Source: Diorhabda sublineata (taxonomy: Eukaryota > Arthropoda > Insecta > Coleoptera > Chrysomelidae). Taken from it: a stretch of 64,000 bases of DNA. Below, one piece after another: positions 13,101 to 28,100 of this stretch. The stretch covers positions 14,067,312 through 14,131,311 of the forward strand of contig NC_079483.1 in the NCBI RefSeq assembly GCF_026230105.1, read 5' to 3'. The translations under genes and the position numbers were made by a program. The notes under the pieces are model-generated. The model saw nothing but the letters and a program-made list of their open reading frames with translations, was not told the origin of the DNA and made no database searches. How positions within the stretch are numbered: the first letter of the stretch is position 1; every line of letters begins with the position of its first letter.

Positions 13101-16100
13101 CTTCATTTTTTTAGGGATCTTAAGCTTGGTTGATTCAACCAAATTGTATAAAAGAAACAAACGGCAGAATCTGGAAATACTCTTCAGAGAGATTCAGAAA
13201 ATGCATAGAAGTGAAATTTGATCAGATAAAACATTTAATGTACCATTTTTAGTTTTTGGTTTCAGCTTTTTTGCTAATTATGTATCGTGACATCTTAATT
13301 GCTCTTTTATGTATTTTGGTAGCTCATATACAAGGTGTTTAAAATCTAGGATAGGTAGAAAACTGAAAAATAATTGAGGTGACATTTTCGTAACATCATC
13401 GATATTCAAAATAAAGAGCGTTGAGAAAAAATAATGTATATACATTTTTTACGATGTTGCCGAAACTATTGGCAACATTGTAATTAAATTTTATATAAAT
13501 ATGTGTAGGAAGCTAATACATGCCATGAATTTTTTTATAGAGGACGCTGTATAGTATCAAGTACTATTGAACATAACTTTTTTGAAGGTTGGATTTTACG
13601 ATTTCTTTTTCTTTCGACTACAAAGTTTGGTCCTATCTTGAAGAAAAAGTTTATGCTACAGATTGACTTCCCGTCAAGAATTGGAAGATAGAATTGAGCG
13701 TCACTTCAATTTAATGCTTACTTATGCATGATTTCTAACCTTTTAGTAAATTGGTGGATTCTTCAGAAAAAAAATAGATTTGTGTATTCGTGATAACGAA
13801 AGAATTTAAGTTATGGTCTTAGTCCGTAATTAATTACTTTTTTCCAGCATCAGTTAAAATTCACGATCTTCAAAATATTCCAAAATCGGTATACAGTCTC
13901 CAGTTTTACCATGGGTGCCTCTATAGTGTAAAATTGAATGATGTCTAAGTTCAGTGGAAATAAATAAAATGTTCAATACTACTTGGTATGAACCATGAAC
14001 CTAGCGCCCTCAATTATTTTCCAGTTTTACAGCCACCTTAGTGACGGTGTCACATTTTTTGCAACACTATTTCAAAGAGTAAGGCAATATGAATTTTTAA
14101 TAGATTTGCTTTCCACAATTATTATTCGGTTACACACAAAATTGTTTTATCTCGATGATATAGATTTCCATATTCTGCACTAGGTCCTATTTTGGTTCTT
14201 CTGTTTATAAACAAAATCGCTTATCTATATCAGTGGTCAAATATGTCTGTTTGCAGACGAGACGACACTAGTTTCTCTTGGCGCAACCCGGCACTTCATA
14301 GGATCATATCTAGTGACCTAATCACCCTTAAATCATGGTGCGATTCTAATCTTCTGTGTCAACCTCTCTAAAACTAAAGTTTCATCGTATAAAAATACAT
14401 GGCAGCTTTTTTCATTAAATAACACAACCATTGACGTCGTCGAATTTGTAAAATTCTTAGGACTGTTGTGGACGATTTCTTAAAATGGGAGTTACCTATT
14501 GCCGCCTTATTTAAAAAATTAAGTTCCTCCTGTTTTGCGCTAAGATCAGTTTCCAAAGAACTGAACTTATCCATCCCCTTAACAGTCTATTATGCCCTTA
14601 TTGAGTGGCATTTTCGATATGACCTTCCCTTCTACTTGTGGTGCGACTCAATTTGAGCGAATCTTCAAACTACAAAAGACTCGGACTTAACATCAGGGCT
14701 CACTGCAGGGACTTTTTTAAAATATTAAAAATTCTTACCCTTCCTTTCTCATTCATCTTCGAATCCGTTTGTATAATTGGTAAGCACGTTTCTCCAATTT
14801 CAGAAAGATCGTTGCACGGCTATCTACTTAGGTACGCGGAGCACGACCTTTAACTACGTACTCCACATTCAGAATTAGTTAAGGGCTCAATATTTTACAA
14901 TGCAAAAAAATGTACAATCAATTGAAATCAAAACGATATTATCATAATAATATTTAATTCCGGGCATGCTGCATACTGGTTTAATTTTGCTATGTACTTA
15001 TATACTAATTATTACCTATAAATTTTTTACTCACGGTGGTTTTTTTCTGTATATTGAAATTTTATTCTATTTGTATCTTTATTTAGTTATTTTGATTTTT
15101 CTCCAATTAAAACCAATTTAACATACAACACTTCATAACCTGAATACTCATATTATTATTTTGTATTGAATTTAATACCGACTTCTAAAGTCGGCTATGC
15201 TACATCCTCAACTGAACTCGCTTGCGAAAAAGCATGCCAGTGAACTAGCATGGGTGAATCTCAAATCTCTTACTGGCACGTCAGAATGAGCCTTTAATTT
15301 CCAAAGGGTACAGTTTGTTTTATTTTAGAATAATATAATAATAACCTTTTATCAGTTATCGGAAATTCAATTTATCTATTTTTAATTTATTCATAAATGC
15401 CCTCATTTTTGTAATTTGTACGCAAATGTATTTATATTTTGATATGGATCTCATAATGAGTATTTATTTGTTAACAAAATCCAAACTTAATTACTTTCAA
15501 CTGTATACTTATATCCATATAATTTTCTATTTAATTTAAGCAATTATCGATATGACATTCAATAACGTTCAGTAAACAAAAACTGAGTCATCAATGCACG
15601 TATTTTGAACGATTCCAAGAAAAGCTGCATTACACAATGTATCAAGTTACTTGATGTTTGTTCGTGGGTATCAATTATATTTAGAGATAGAATTTTCACG
15701 TCGTCCCTTATCATTTAAATGGTTATTTTAATAATAGATAAGAGTATACGATTTGATTTCAATTTGTCAGAGGCATTCGGTTCGTCACGTGATTTTTGGA
15801 GTAAATCCATTATAGAGGGAGTAGAGTTGAACTATACCATCACTTTATATAATCATCAGTGACTCAGTTAAAAAATGCGGGTGTGTAAGACTGGAGATTG
15901 TAATCAGCGGCGACTCGTACGTAAATTATGCAGTAAGGAAAATTATATTTTTCTTCAACTGTCATTTTTAACAACTGTCGATAGTGTTAAAGGAAATGTT
16001 TATAAAGTAACGTATTAATAATATATTATTCAATGAGCGAGTAATGAAGGTTATTACTCATGAATTGTGATTCATCCGGATGAGAGATAGCTATTAGTCG

Positions 16101-19100
16101 CGACGAGATTACTATACTTTTTCTATAACTGTCAGGAAAAATATATTATTAATTTTTATTTACGTGATAATCATAATTAATCGTGATAGTACTAAGGTTA
16201 TTAAAAGTAGCAGGTGGATTTTCTTTACCAGTCACATTACAATACTTCCAAAATTTTTCTTCCTTGCTCTAACTTGATGATTAACGAAATAAACGACCCG
16301 TGTAAAGTGCGTGATCCTTTTTGTGGAAGAAACTATTAAAAATCCTGTGAATATTGAAATAATAATTAACCGAGAACGAAGAAGTGTTAATGATCGCGTT
16401 TTTTAAAAGTTAGTTGTAACTTAAATTGAAAACTCCATTGAAACTTCAAATGCTTATGTGACCAATTTACCTCTCGCAAGATTTTCGAAAATTATGCCAG
16501 CTTACCCGAGTAGAAAATAGAGATCTTAACCTTTATGACGCATTTTGATTTTTTGAAAACGAAGTAGTTTTCCAAGAGTTATAGCAGTTTCCATGTGCAC
16601 CTGGAACGTAAATTGGTTTGAATTCGCACTGGCGGGAATTCTCGAGTGGATGCTCCGGCTTTTTTGTAAAACATTTTGTGCTCTACATTTTTTGTTTGTG
16701 CAGTTTTTTTTTGAATACTTCTTAGTTTTTTTGAGTTACAAGTTCCAAAATTTCGAAAACCCGTGCCCGTAATTTTTTTAACAGCTGCTTATTCAGTAAC
16801 CGAAAACCTCTGAGTATATAGAAGCGCCCAATTTAATTTCGGGTTTAATCCTATTTTACCTGTAGTAAGCTCTAGTCTCTTCAAATGTTGCTATTCTAAA
16901 ATATAGAGGTAGTCTACTGCTTTATGAACGTAGGAATGTCTCCATTGGAGAATATTAATTCTGTCCAAAATTTCTCCACTGATTTGGAAATCATTTATAT
17001 TTCGATCGAATTTTATTTGGAATTCTATGCTGAATTCAGCGCATCCATTTTTTAAACTCGTTTGAGACGTTCTGTGATATTCCTTCTCGTAAAGCTCTGA
17101 CCAAGTTTTATTAGTTAGGTTGGAATATTTAAAAAATAATGAGTGATGCGATAATTTTTGTGGGGTGTATATTTTTATAATATTCCGGTAACTAACTACA
17201 CTTGAAGATTTTTATATTTCGGTAACTCTCTACACGTAAATATTTTTATATCTCAGTAACCAACCAAACAATTTTTTTTCTCCCTTTCTATAGTTTTTTT
17301 AACGATCGTAATTTTTTTACAGTCGCGTTTTACATGTGTATGTTTTTGATTGATTGATTATTAACATAAACACAGTTAAAAACTTTTTGAATTGTTTTAT
17401 CAATTATTAGAACAATCGAGTAAAATCTAGACTCATTTGATGTTTAAAACTGAGCATTTTCTAGATCGTTACAAGATAAACCGATATGCTGAATTATCAG
17501 CTCAAATTTGTAACGCCCGCGCATGACGTCACGCTGGAATCAGAATGTTTTCTTGTCCATTAAGATTAGTTTGAAGCTGTATGTATTTAATAGGTTTTTG
17601 TATATGGGATATTTTTTTGTGCTTATTATATTTTCTATTATGGGATCATAATGCCGTCGCTACATGCAAAAACACTAACTGAAATACCAACGAAACAGGT
17701 ATTAAATAATGATTTCCAAAAAAAAAAAAGACTTGGGGAAGCAGTGGATAAGACCCAGTGATCGAGACGATGAAATTAATTTAAAATATGGTAAGTGAAT
17801 GTTGAAAATCACAAAATACCACACACAATTCCTATTTTTTTTCTAATAATTACCCCTTATTTATGTGTTATTTATTTTAGCACATGTTTGTTCCATCAAT
17901 TTCGAAGAGGGTTGTTCCATATGCAAAGTGTCTAGTTTTAAAACATTGTTTATCCTATATACAATTCGCTAAGAGAAATATATAAAAAATACCCTAAATA
18001 AGAAAAAAAATTATTAAATGGATTAATTTCATAATTTTGCTAATCATACATTGAATAGTCTCTTATTTCACGGAACAGACAGGAAATTCTATTCCTTGTA
18101 AAACGCACGCGGCCTAAGAACGCGGAATTTAACTGGTAAATTCAATACCCATATAAATAATACATGTATAGACATGTTTTTGCATCAAATATTACTTTTT
18201 TAATCAAAATAAAACATTATAACATTTAAACATTATTCTTCACATTTTAATTCCAACGTGACGTCACATTGTGCCAGAAATCACGCGTGTATGTGTATTT
18301 TGGAATGTTATGCAACATTTTATATACAATATCATTTGGAACGATTTTTAACTAATTTTAAATATTTTAATTTGGAACTTTTTAGAATAATCTAATCTCC
18401 ATTTACTTACTATCTGGACTTTATATCGATAACGTTTATATGTATTCAAATTGGGTTTGTAGTTGAAAAATTTTATTAACTTGAAAATAAACTATTAATT
18501 CACAATTTTTCGATTTTCTGTAGTTACGATCGATCATGTATTGTTTTTTCAGGTGGTAACTGCACCTCCAGCATCTGCCAACGCAACAACATATTCAGCT
18601 GCACCACCAACGTTGTTAGAAACATATGCGTCTCCTCAACCTGCTCTAGTAGAGGGTTATCAACCGCCGCCGCCTTCACATTATTACCCTCCTCCAGCTG
18701 CATTTGGGCCTCCAGCGCCCACTTGTTATTCGCACCCTTCTTCCAGAGCGATTCCATATATTAGTAAGTAGGCTTCAATATGTTGGTTGTACATGTCAAA
18801 TTGAATTTTCAATCAGCTTGATACGTCAAACAAATCAAGTTTTACTTTTTTATATGAGGTTTGGGTATTAAAAACCACTCTGAATTTTATTTATTCGTCA
18901 CTTAATTTCATTTGTTCAGCAATTACTTTCATATTACTATCTTTATAAATGGGACAGAGTAAAACAATCTTGTGGTCCTTCCAGAACTAATACAGGATTA
19001 AGTAATATTTAAACATTATCGTGAAAAATTTTTTTTTCTGTTTTTATCTATTTTCTACTGTAACGGAATTAAAAATTGAGTTATAACATTAGTCAGACAC

Positions 19101-22100
19101 GTGAGCTGATGTGCTTATGAACGTTATCAACGTTTTAAATATTTTTGAACTTTGAAAGATTTAATACAATAGTACGAATACGAAGAATGCATTAAACAAA
19201 GTAAAGTACACACAAAGTATATATTATTTACTCACATAATTTATTTATACACTAACACTAAATACATTGAACGATACACTAAATTATCCAATAAGGCTTG
19301 AACTGAACTATAAACTAACTTACTACTTAATTAATTATATGTAACATACTAATATATTTAAATACACCGTTTACTTATCTATCTCGATGTGTTCGGGATG
19401 ACATCAGATTATTTACTGACTACTATGGCTCGTTTATACACTCTTAATCATATCAAGAATGTTCGAAATATCTAATTTGCCGTAAACAAATGAAAACACC
19501 TTCTTAGAAATTCTATAAAACGGCCACAACATACTGTAAATAAGATTTTAAAACAGTATATAAAGATATTGCCGCCATTTATAAAAAACATAATCTAAAG
19601 GTCCGTCTGGGAATTGTACCTTCCGCATCCGCCAAACTTTAGGTTCTATTAGCATAGTAGAACAGAAACAGCTTCATGGTCTTCATCAGTGGACGAGTTC
19701 GTAACATTCATCTTTTCAACATAAAGAAATTTAAATAACGTGTAACAACTGGTAAGTCTTATAAAAAATTAATGTCACTGAATAAAACTATTTTCGATAA
19801 CGATTGTCTAAATTTATACAAATTGCTGGAAATAATAAAAAAGATTTAGCAATAATAATTGTTATGAATGGAACAAAATTCATGTTCATGCTCAACCCTC
19901 AACTGTAGTATGTGTTGCAGTTGATGGTTTGATTTGATTTTCTTTTTCATTGTCCTAAACTAGCAGCTAGAGGGCCGAGAACAAAATAAACTAAGAAAAA
20001 AAAACGGGAATACGGATGGAAACAACATAGATCTGAATAAAAAGGAGCTTGCACTTTATACAAGGCGGGTAGAAATATGTTCTATTTTATTCTTTCTGTA
20101 CCCCAAATAAAAATACGAATTTCCACCGAATGGACACTGCAGGGCACTAAAAATATGATTATGAATAGACAGTTTTTAAACTTTGCACATAAAAAGCAAA
20201 GTTAATAATATATAACCAGAAATTTATTGCAATTTACTCAGTTATCTCAATTTGGCCATTAATTATAGAGAACAAAACTTACGGAAATTTTAAACTCTTT
20301 GAGTTGAGTGGGAGATCAACTGCAAATTAATTTTTATTAACTTGACTACTGCTCAACAATGATTAATTAACGAATTGAGATATTTGACGAAATATGTTAA
20401 GAGTCGGATTGACGTGTGTGTGAAAGATTTATGAATAAACTTTAACAACATATACTTGCATATACAAATTTATATATTTTATAGGGTGTATCTCCATTAT
20501 TAGTACTCAAGGTATTCCGGGTCGTGATGCAAAATTTCGGGACTGTGTAGACGACGTGAAAATAATACGGTGACATGAAAAAAAATTTTCTCGTACGACC
20601 CGTCGTGTCTGAGTTATAGACCTTTGAAGTTTCGAAATCAAAACTTATATTTAAGTATCTTTTCTAAATTATACATTCGAACATTATGAAATTTTGATGG
20701 ATGATTATATATGTCTAAATAGTGCGTTTGACAGAATAAATGGTTAACAATCCGTAACTTTTACAGGAACAATCTGTACATTCTAAAGATAGCAAAAATG
20801 AATATTTCAAACGATTTTGTAACAAAAAGGTTGGTTCTCTTTGTTTAACTCGATAAAATTTATGGTTCAGGAGATATGAAGATTTTTAGATCGTTGTAGG
20901 TGCCTATGAAACCGTTCGCCATCAAGAGACGTAAATTGTAATTATTTATTGAAAATCCTTAATTTTGTTGGAAAATTATTGTTTACTGATGAAGCTGGTT
21001 TTACACGAGAAGGTTTTATCAATTTCCATAATTTACATTTATGGGCAGATGAAAATCCTCACAGTACAATTCAAATAAAGAATAGGCAGGAATAGTGGGT
21101 AATAATTTAGTAGGTCCAAATTTTTTTGATACTAAACTGAATGGTCAACGATACATAGAATTTCTTATAAATGATTTCCCACCCATGTTATGTGATATTG
21201 CTCTAAACAGAAACATGTGGTTTACGCAAGATGGAGCCTCTCCCCATTTTCTGAATGATGTAAAAAATCATCTTAATAACACTTTTCCTAATAGATGGAT
21301 TAGTTGGGAGGTCCATTTACATGGCCACAACGTTCCCCTTAATTGGATTGGTAAACACAAAGAACGAAATGATCGATTGAATAAACTTTCAATTTTTCAC
21401 AAAGATTTTGGGCTGCACCCTTACAAAATTCAGTTGATGTAAGAATTGAAGCCTCAGGTTACTGGTCAGAGGCTTCGTAAATCAGATAATTGAGCGCTTT
21501 CCAACCTTCACCGACATCTTATTTTCATCGTAATGGACACGTCCACAAGCAAATGAATATTTTGTCCATATGTAACAGTATATGATACTTGGATATTCCG
21601 TCAAAAACAAAAATACAGTCTAAACAATTAATTTTTTTTCTATTACAAAAGTACGTCTGCTCATTACTACACGACTCTATACTCTGATAACTTTCTTTTC
21701 CTGAACTCTCAAGGGATTTCAGACAAATAGAGTGGTGATGGTAGGTTTGTTCCAACCGAACTTTTCCAGTCCATTCGAAATTATTCTGCTTGACTGTTTT
21801 GGTACGCAAGTTCAGAAGTTACACCTTAATATTGTCGCCTCCACATTCGATATAATACATAAATTGAAATTAACTGTGTTTTCTGACGTGTGATTATAGA
21901 ATTATGTTGTTCTTACTATTAATTTTCGCTCTGAATATTTATCCATTATTAAAAGATTTAAGTGATATTTATTCAAAAAATTACTCCGAATATTAAATAA
22001 GATGACAATACAACCATATAGCCCAGATGCGAAATTCATTCAGTTTTAGTCGTTTGATGTCGATTCCCGACAGTTCATGTCATTTTAGTTCAATCGGCGT

Positions 22101-25100
22101 CTACTTTTGTCAGATATATTCGATTCACATCAATTGAAGTCAATTGAGGTCGATTGTCACTTGATGTTGATTGATGTCCAATTGGCGTCTACTTTTGTCA
22201 GATCTTGTCGATTAACAATCTATTAAGGTCGGTTATCGCTCCATTAGGTAGATTGAGGTCGATTGTTACTTGTTATTGATTGATGCCTTATGGTATCAAT
22301 TGACATGGACGATCACAAAACTATATGGAATGTTTTAAAAACTGTTCCATGATTCGTCAATTATCAGTTGTATTTGATTTTAATATAGCTCATTTCTAAG
22401 CGGTTTCCAATCAAGTTGCATCAACTTTATAGAAAGAGAACGTAAAGGTGTATCAAGGTCGAGATGGAAAATCTTTAGAAGATGGTAGCAACCATGAATT
22501 TCACTAATTGGAAAAAGAAAACGAGAATACAACGGAGTAGTCTTCTATCACTTATTTTCTCCTTCATTTTACAATTCAATCAATAGTTAATTGATAATAA
22601 ATTAAAATTTATAACTTCTATAACAAGCAAGAAATTACAAAAAAAAAAAAACTGAAACTGAACCGTTGGTCATATCTATATTAAAAACACTTTACTATTA
22701 ATCTAACTATTAAACTAACACTCACCATAGGTTCTTGAAATCCCTAAGTTAAGAAAACACAATTTCGGAAAAAATTATTCATGGACCCAAACTTGTGTCT
22801 TCAATTGATTTAAATGCTAAGAAGCGTCATTCAACGCATTTAACGAGATGATTCATGGAAACTGATCACTAGACCAAATCGGGACTGAAAAGTTGATTAT
22901 TTTGTTTAATTTAACGAGACCGAGACGAATATTTGAAATTCTCGCCATATCTCGCAATTTAGTATCTGATATTTCCTGTTTAGTCCAGTTATTTTAGGTA
23001 TATTTAGGCAAGAATATCGGAAAATCGAGACACCCAGCTATAAAGTCGTTTAAACTTGTTCATTTGACATCCTAAAACTCCTCTCAAAACTTACATATAT
23101 TTCGATGTGAGCAACTTTGAAAATTGGAGTTCAAAAATAAAAAAAATCGATTTTTTTGTACATTTTTTGGAAATAACTCGTTTCCTATGGGTTTTACGCT
23201 ATTTGTGTTTATTATTAATATTGTAGAGCATTAAATTCTCTACAAATTTTGTTTTACAAATTTTTTTATCCGATGAATCGTTTCTAGATAGATGGCAGAG
23301 CGCGCGTGGCTAGAATTCCGTTTGAAATCAACTGGTACTCCCGATCAAAATAATCTAAGTTTATAAATTAGTGTTAAATATATAAATATAAATAATTTCC
23401 ATTTTTTATCAACAATTTCATTAAATCAAATATTTTTGGCTTAATTATTCATTTCTAATCAAGTATAAATTCATTCAATAGTACTTACCTGCCCGTGTAG
23501 TTTCAAAATCGTAGAGAGAAAAATTTTAATCATATTATCATTCAAAGCTTATTTATATTAAATCTTGAGTTGTTATTTCAATTTTCCTTCTTTTTCATCG
23601 TCGTCGTCTTCCCGCTGAATTGGACAGTTTTCTTCTTCAAATGCCGCTGCAAGTTCATCCAAATTATTATTTTGATCGGGAGTACCAGTTGATTTCTCCA
23701 TATGAAAAAATTTTTCAAACAAAAGTTGTAGATAATTTAAGGATCTACAATATTGATCATAAATACAAATAGCGTAAAACACATAGGAAACGAATTATTT
23801 GAAAAAAAAATGTGCAAAAAATCGATTATTTTGTTTTTGACTCCCGATTTTTAAAGTTGCTCTCATCGAATTATATGTGAGTTTTGAGAGGAGTTTTAGG
23901 ATGTCAAATGAACAAGTTTAAACGACTTTATAGCTGGGTATCTCGAACTACCTTAAATGACTGGACTAGTTGGAAAATAAGATCAAAAGACAATGTGTTA
24001 CGTGACGGCTATAGAATCGTTTTGCTGCTGCCGTTATCACGAGACAACGTATATTGTCCATTGGTTCACCAAATCGTGTTACAAAGACAGTGTAATAATA
24101 TGTGTAGTTCTCTATTTACTATTGTGGAACTTACAATTGGAATCGTTTCCGTTGTATAAATGGAGATTTTTAATTTGATTAAGTATTTAAATATTTACAA
24201 AATTGAAAAGATATGCGGTATAATCCAGACGAAATGTGAGTTTTCTATGAAAATTAGTTAAATAAGTCGGAAAATTATGGTTGATGGCCCATTCGACGTG
24301 AAAGGAAATTTTGGGGACGACAGAAAATGACAATTATTATAAACCGTAAAACTAATGAAAACACAGTCTTAGAATTTTGTTTGGGTGTTACTCGAAAATG
24401 AGATCAATGACTGAGAAGGTTCTTAAAGAGTAGAAAATTTGCTAAATAAGTCAGCTTTCCGAAGTTAAGATCAATTATTAATAAAATTTACGCGCTACAG
24501 AAAAAATATTATTTTAAAATTTTACGAATTGTAGTACCAAAGTCCTAGGTTTAAAAGTTATGAGGGTCTCGAAAATGTGTAAATTGAACAATAATAGGTA
24601 GAAGTTCGATATAAAAGATCAATTACATTTTGAAAGTCACTGGTGTTTATTGAAAATTCGACTAGATATCGACGAATCCTCTATACTTTTAAGAAAGCCG
24701 TTAAAGTTCTTACGACAAACTTCGGTGTATGGGTTATTTTAATTAAATTAGAATAAAATAATAGGTTCATATTTTGAAATTATCTCAACTAGACATATTA
24801 TTGTATAACTTCTTTAGAAACATATGATTTTTAAGACAAAACCTGCTGTATATTTCACCGAATTTGAATTCCTTTTATTTTTTAGAAGCTTTTAATATGA
24901 GGTTTTGTTCTTTGACACCGTATGGTATGTTTATGTGAAAATCGTAAGTAACTTACATATCTGGTGGGCAACTAGGAACAGTCGTCGGTCATAGCTCAGA
25001 AACGGATTATATTACAGCTTCATAGAAAAATTACAACAAAAGTGAATTTTACATCCGCTCCTAGATGTCGTATTTGAAAATATGAAATTGAAAAAGCAGT

Positions 25101-28100
25101 TTTGTAAAAAAATTGCCTCAGCAAGTGTCACTTAATATAGGATATCCGAATTCTTCAAAAAATTTTGTGCATTTTTCGTTTCACAAGTTTTAGTCTACCT
25201 TTTTCATCTAAGAGGTGGTGGGAGTACGAACCTTATTATGAAAAAATGCCTGTAAGTCCGGTTCTGCTTATCCTGTTTTAATAAACTTGATGTTGTTTGA
25301 AAGAGCTTTTGTCCAGCAATACAAAATATATAAATTCTAATCAATTTAAGAAAAAGATAAAAACTTCTCGTTGCTTAATCGTTTCTCGAGAAAAAGAAAA
25401 AATAATCGACATGCGGCTTTCGCTATTTGAATGTTAATTTAGAACTACTTAAACTTTTATGATTCTATTTAAATTTATCTAGAGTAATGACAATGTCTAA
25501 AATATATGAAACAACGCCTCCTAACATTAACATTGCTCATTAAATTGCTTGAAGTTTATCAAAATAGGGTAAGCAGATCCGGACTTACAAGCATTTTTTC
25601 ATAACAAGATTCCTCTGCCCCCACCTTTTATTTGAAGATAGACTAAAACTTGTGTAATGGAAAACGTACAAATTTTGTCGAAGAATTCGATTATTGCATA
25701 CTAAGTTCCTATTTTTGATAAAATTTTTTAAAAGTTTTCTTTTCCAATTTTATATTTTCAAATACGCCCTTTAGTGGTGGATTTCTGTTTTCAGGGATCA
25801 GTTATATCATAATTTTTTTCCCTGAAGGTGTAATATAATCCATTTCTGATATATGGCCGTTCTTAGTTGCCCACCCGGTCCAATGTACTGGATATACTCT
25901 GTTTCGTTTTTAACATTGATATATTTTGATAGAACCAAAACTGAATATTTCGATTGTATGAAATTTCGTGACGCAATTAATCATATGTATAATGAATCTT
26001 TAAGAGAATTATAAACCGGTCTCCAGCATTGAAACATGCTGTGTATTGTATGAAACAATATATACCTACTTCAAGGCGTTTCTAAATGTATGAAAAATTT
26101 TTGACAATATATCAGGAATGTTTATATTGTTTAAAGTTGAGAATTTCAATTCAACTAAAAAATAGAATTTACTCGCTGAAATTTTCGAGCTAATATTTAT
26201 CATACTTTCGACGTGGTCTTATTCAAAATAAGCGCATCCATCAACTCAGCTTCTGGTGATGAAGCTCTATTCAAGAATGATTTATTATCATTTACGACAT
26301 GGTCTAACTTACGAACTTAATTAATTTTTAGCCTTTGAAATATCACCTAAGATCATTATAGGATGATGGATTTATGGAAGAGCCACTTTTAAGTGGTTGA
26401 CAACGCTTTCACTACGGTGATTATACTGTTTCTGATGCCATCTGTCAAAACTGACTGAAATATTAGTTTTAATACTCATAAAAATAAAACGGTTTTTGAA
26501 AAAACGTGCACTAAACAGAATAAATTTTTTATCAAAAAATTGTTAGTTCTGTAACACGATAACAATTAGGTTATGAAAATTGCAACAATCATCAATTGAA
26601 AAAGTTGATTTTATTCAGTGGTTTTTATCATTTAAATAAAGAGAATTCGAAGATCTTTTGAAAGATATCGTTCAAAATTTTTTGACGTTACGTATACAAG
26701 AGTAGTATGGTAAAATGTATTTCCTTTGACACAAATGTCGACATATTTCAACCCTTTTTTATAAAGTCATCACCTATGCACATATTTACGGTGGGTACTT
26801 TTCTTTTTTCTACAAATGACTAAATACTGACTCAATCAAACGTTAGTTTCTTGCTCGTTTCCATACAGTACATACCTTACCGCTGATTTAATTCATTGTC
26901 TGAAAAATTTCTGACTTCAACCTGAAATTGTCAACACTTATCAATATTTGCACATGCGTTGACAGATTCTCACCAAAATTTCACCCATTTGGGACTCTTA
27001 TTTTTTTTTCTATAAGTGAATCGTGAGTCGCAAAATACAAAAAAAATCAGTATCTAACTGTCAATAAATATTTATTTTTGAGAGGAAATACGCCCACACT
27101 ATGACTTACACCCGAAAAATTTTTGGCAGCTAAGTTCAAACGTGGCCATATTATCTTGATTGATGATAAGCGTTCGAAGGCCAAAAACTACGGCAATCAG
27201 CGATATTATCGAAAAAGTTCGCCAAACGGCAATGAAACCTCATCCACCACTACACTCCTAAAATGAAAAAAAGGCAGACAGATGGTTTCATCAGCCGGAA
27301 AAGTGATTAGAATCATTTTTAGGATAGTAATGGTATTGTGTTCTTCAAAAAATTGAGAAAAATGATAGGGAAATATTATGCATCATAGCTTAATAAGATT
27401 AAGGGGGAAATTGCAAGAAAGCGACTGCATTTGAAGAAAAACACACCTTCTTACACCTCGGTGATTTTGCCATTGCTAAAATTGACGAATTACCATTCGA
27501 ATTGATTAACCACTCACCGTATTCACCAGATTTGGCCCCTAGAGACTTACCAAATACGTAAATGCCTATTTTGAGAAGGAAGATGGCAACTATTATACCG
27601 AAGGATTAAAAAGGGTTGATCATGCTGGAAAAATGTGTAGACTTTGAAGAAGAATAGTTTGTCAAATGAAAATGGAAAATAAATGTTTTGTTTCTTTTTT
27701 AGATCTAAAACTTCTCACTCATTTTAGTCTTCTTTCTACATCAATTGATTCAAAATCATCTGCAAATCATATAAAATAATCTTTCATATAATTATGAACA
27801 ATATTCCATTAGTAATTGGAGAACAGCCCAAGCCTCAAATTCGACAGCAATTCAATGACCAATGATGCAGGTGAAACGTTGAGGTTCAAAAAACTGTCTT
27901 GTTAGTAAACAATTGAACAAAACAATTTAATACCATGCCATTTTGTAATGAACAACTGGTAAATTGATCTGGAATTTTTGACACACGACATTTAGGTTGA
28001 CCTAATCTTGAATAAGTCGTAGTCACAACAAATTTTTTAAAATCGAATACTCTTTAATCGTAATTCATGAGTAATAAGAAAACCCGAATCGATATATCTT

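Larger units (their letters stand above)
7180..18552 (+). other. wge: wge intron between exons A and B (11.4 kb)
   Basis: Bounded by GTATGT at 7180 and TTTTTTCAG at 18552. It holds, in order, a short-palindrome DNA element (7568-8041), a LINE endonuclease fragment, a DDE transposase relic, a Penelope-like fragment, a mariner relic, a LINE reverse transcriptase fragment and a P-element-like relic. No extra wge exon with matching phase was seen. Confidence 0.7.

Noticed and set aside
15840..16520. Possible internal wge promoter or 5' exon
   Set aside because: A TATA-like word and a relatively unique stretch were seen, but no initiator at proper spacing, no open exon and no phase-compatible donor.
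18524..18757. 77-codon open frame on the minus strand over exon B
   Set aside because: It is the shadow of the Pro/Ala-rich exon; GC-richer codons of the real exon leave the other strand open. No splice or start logic.
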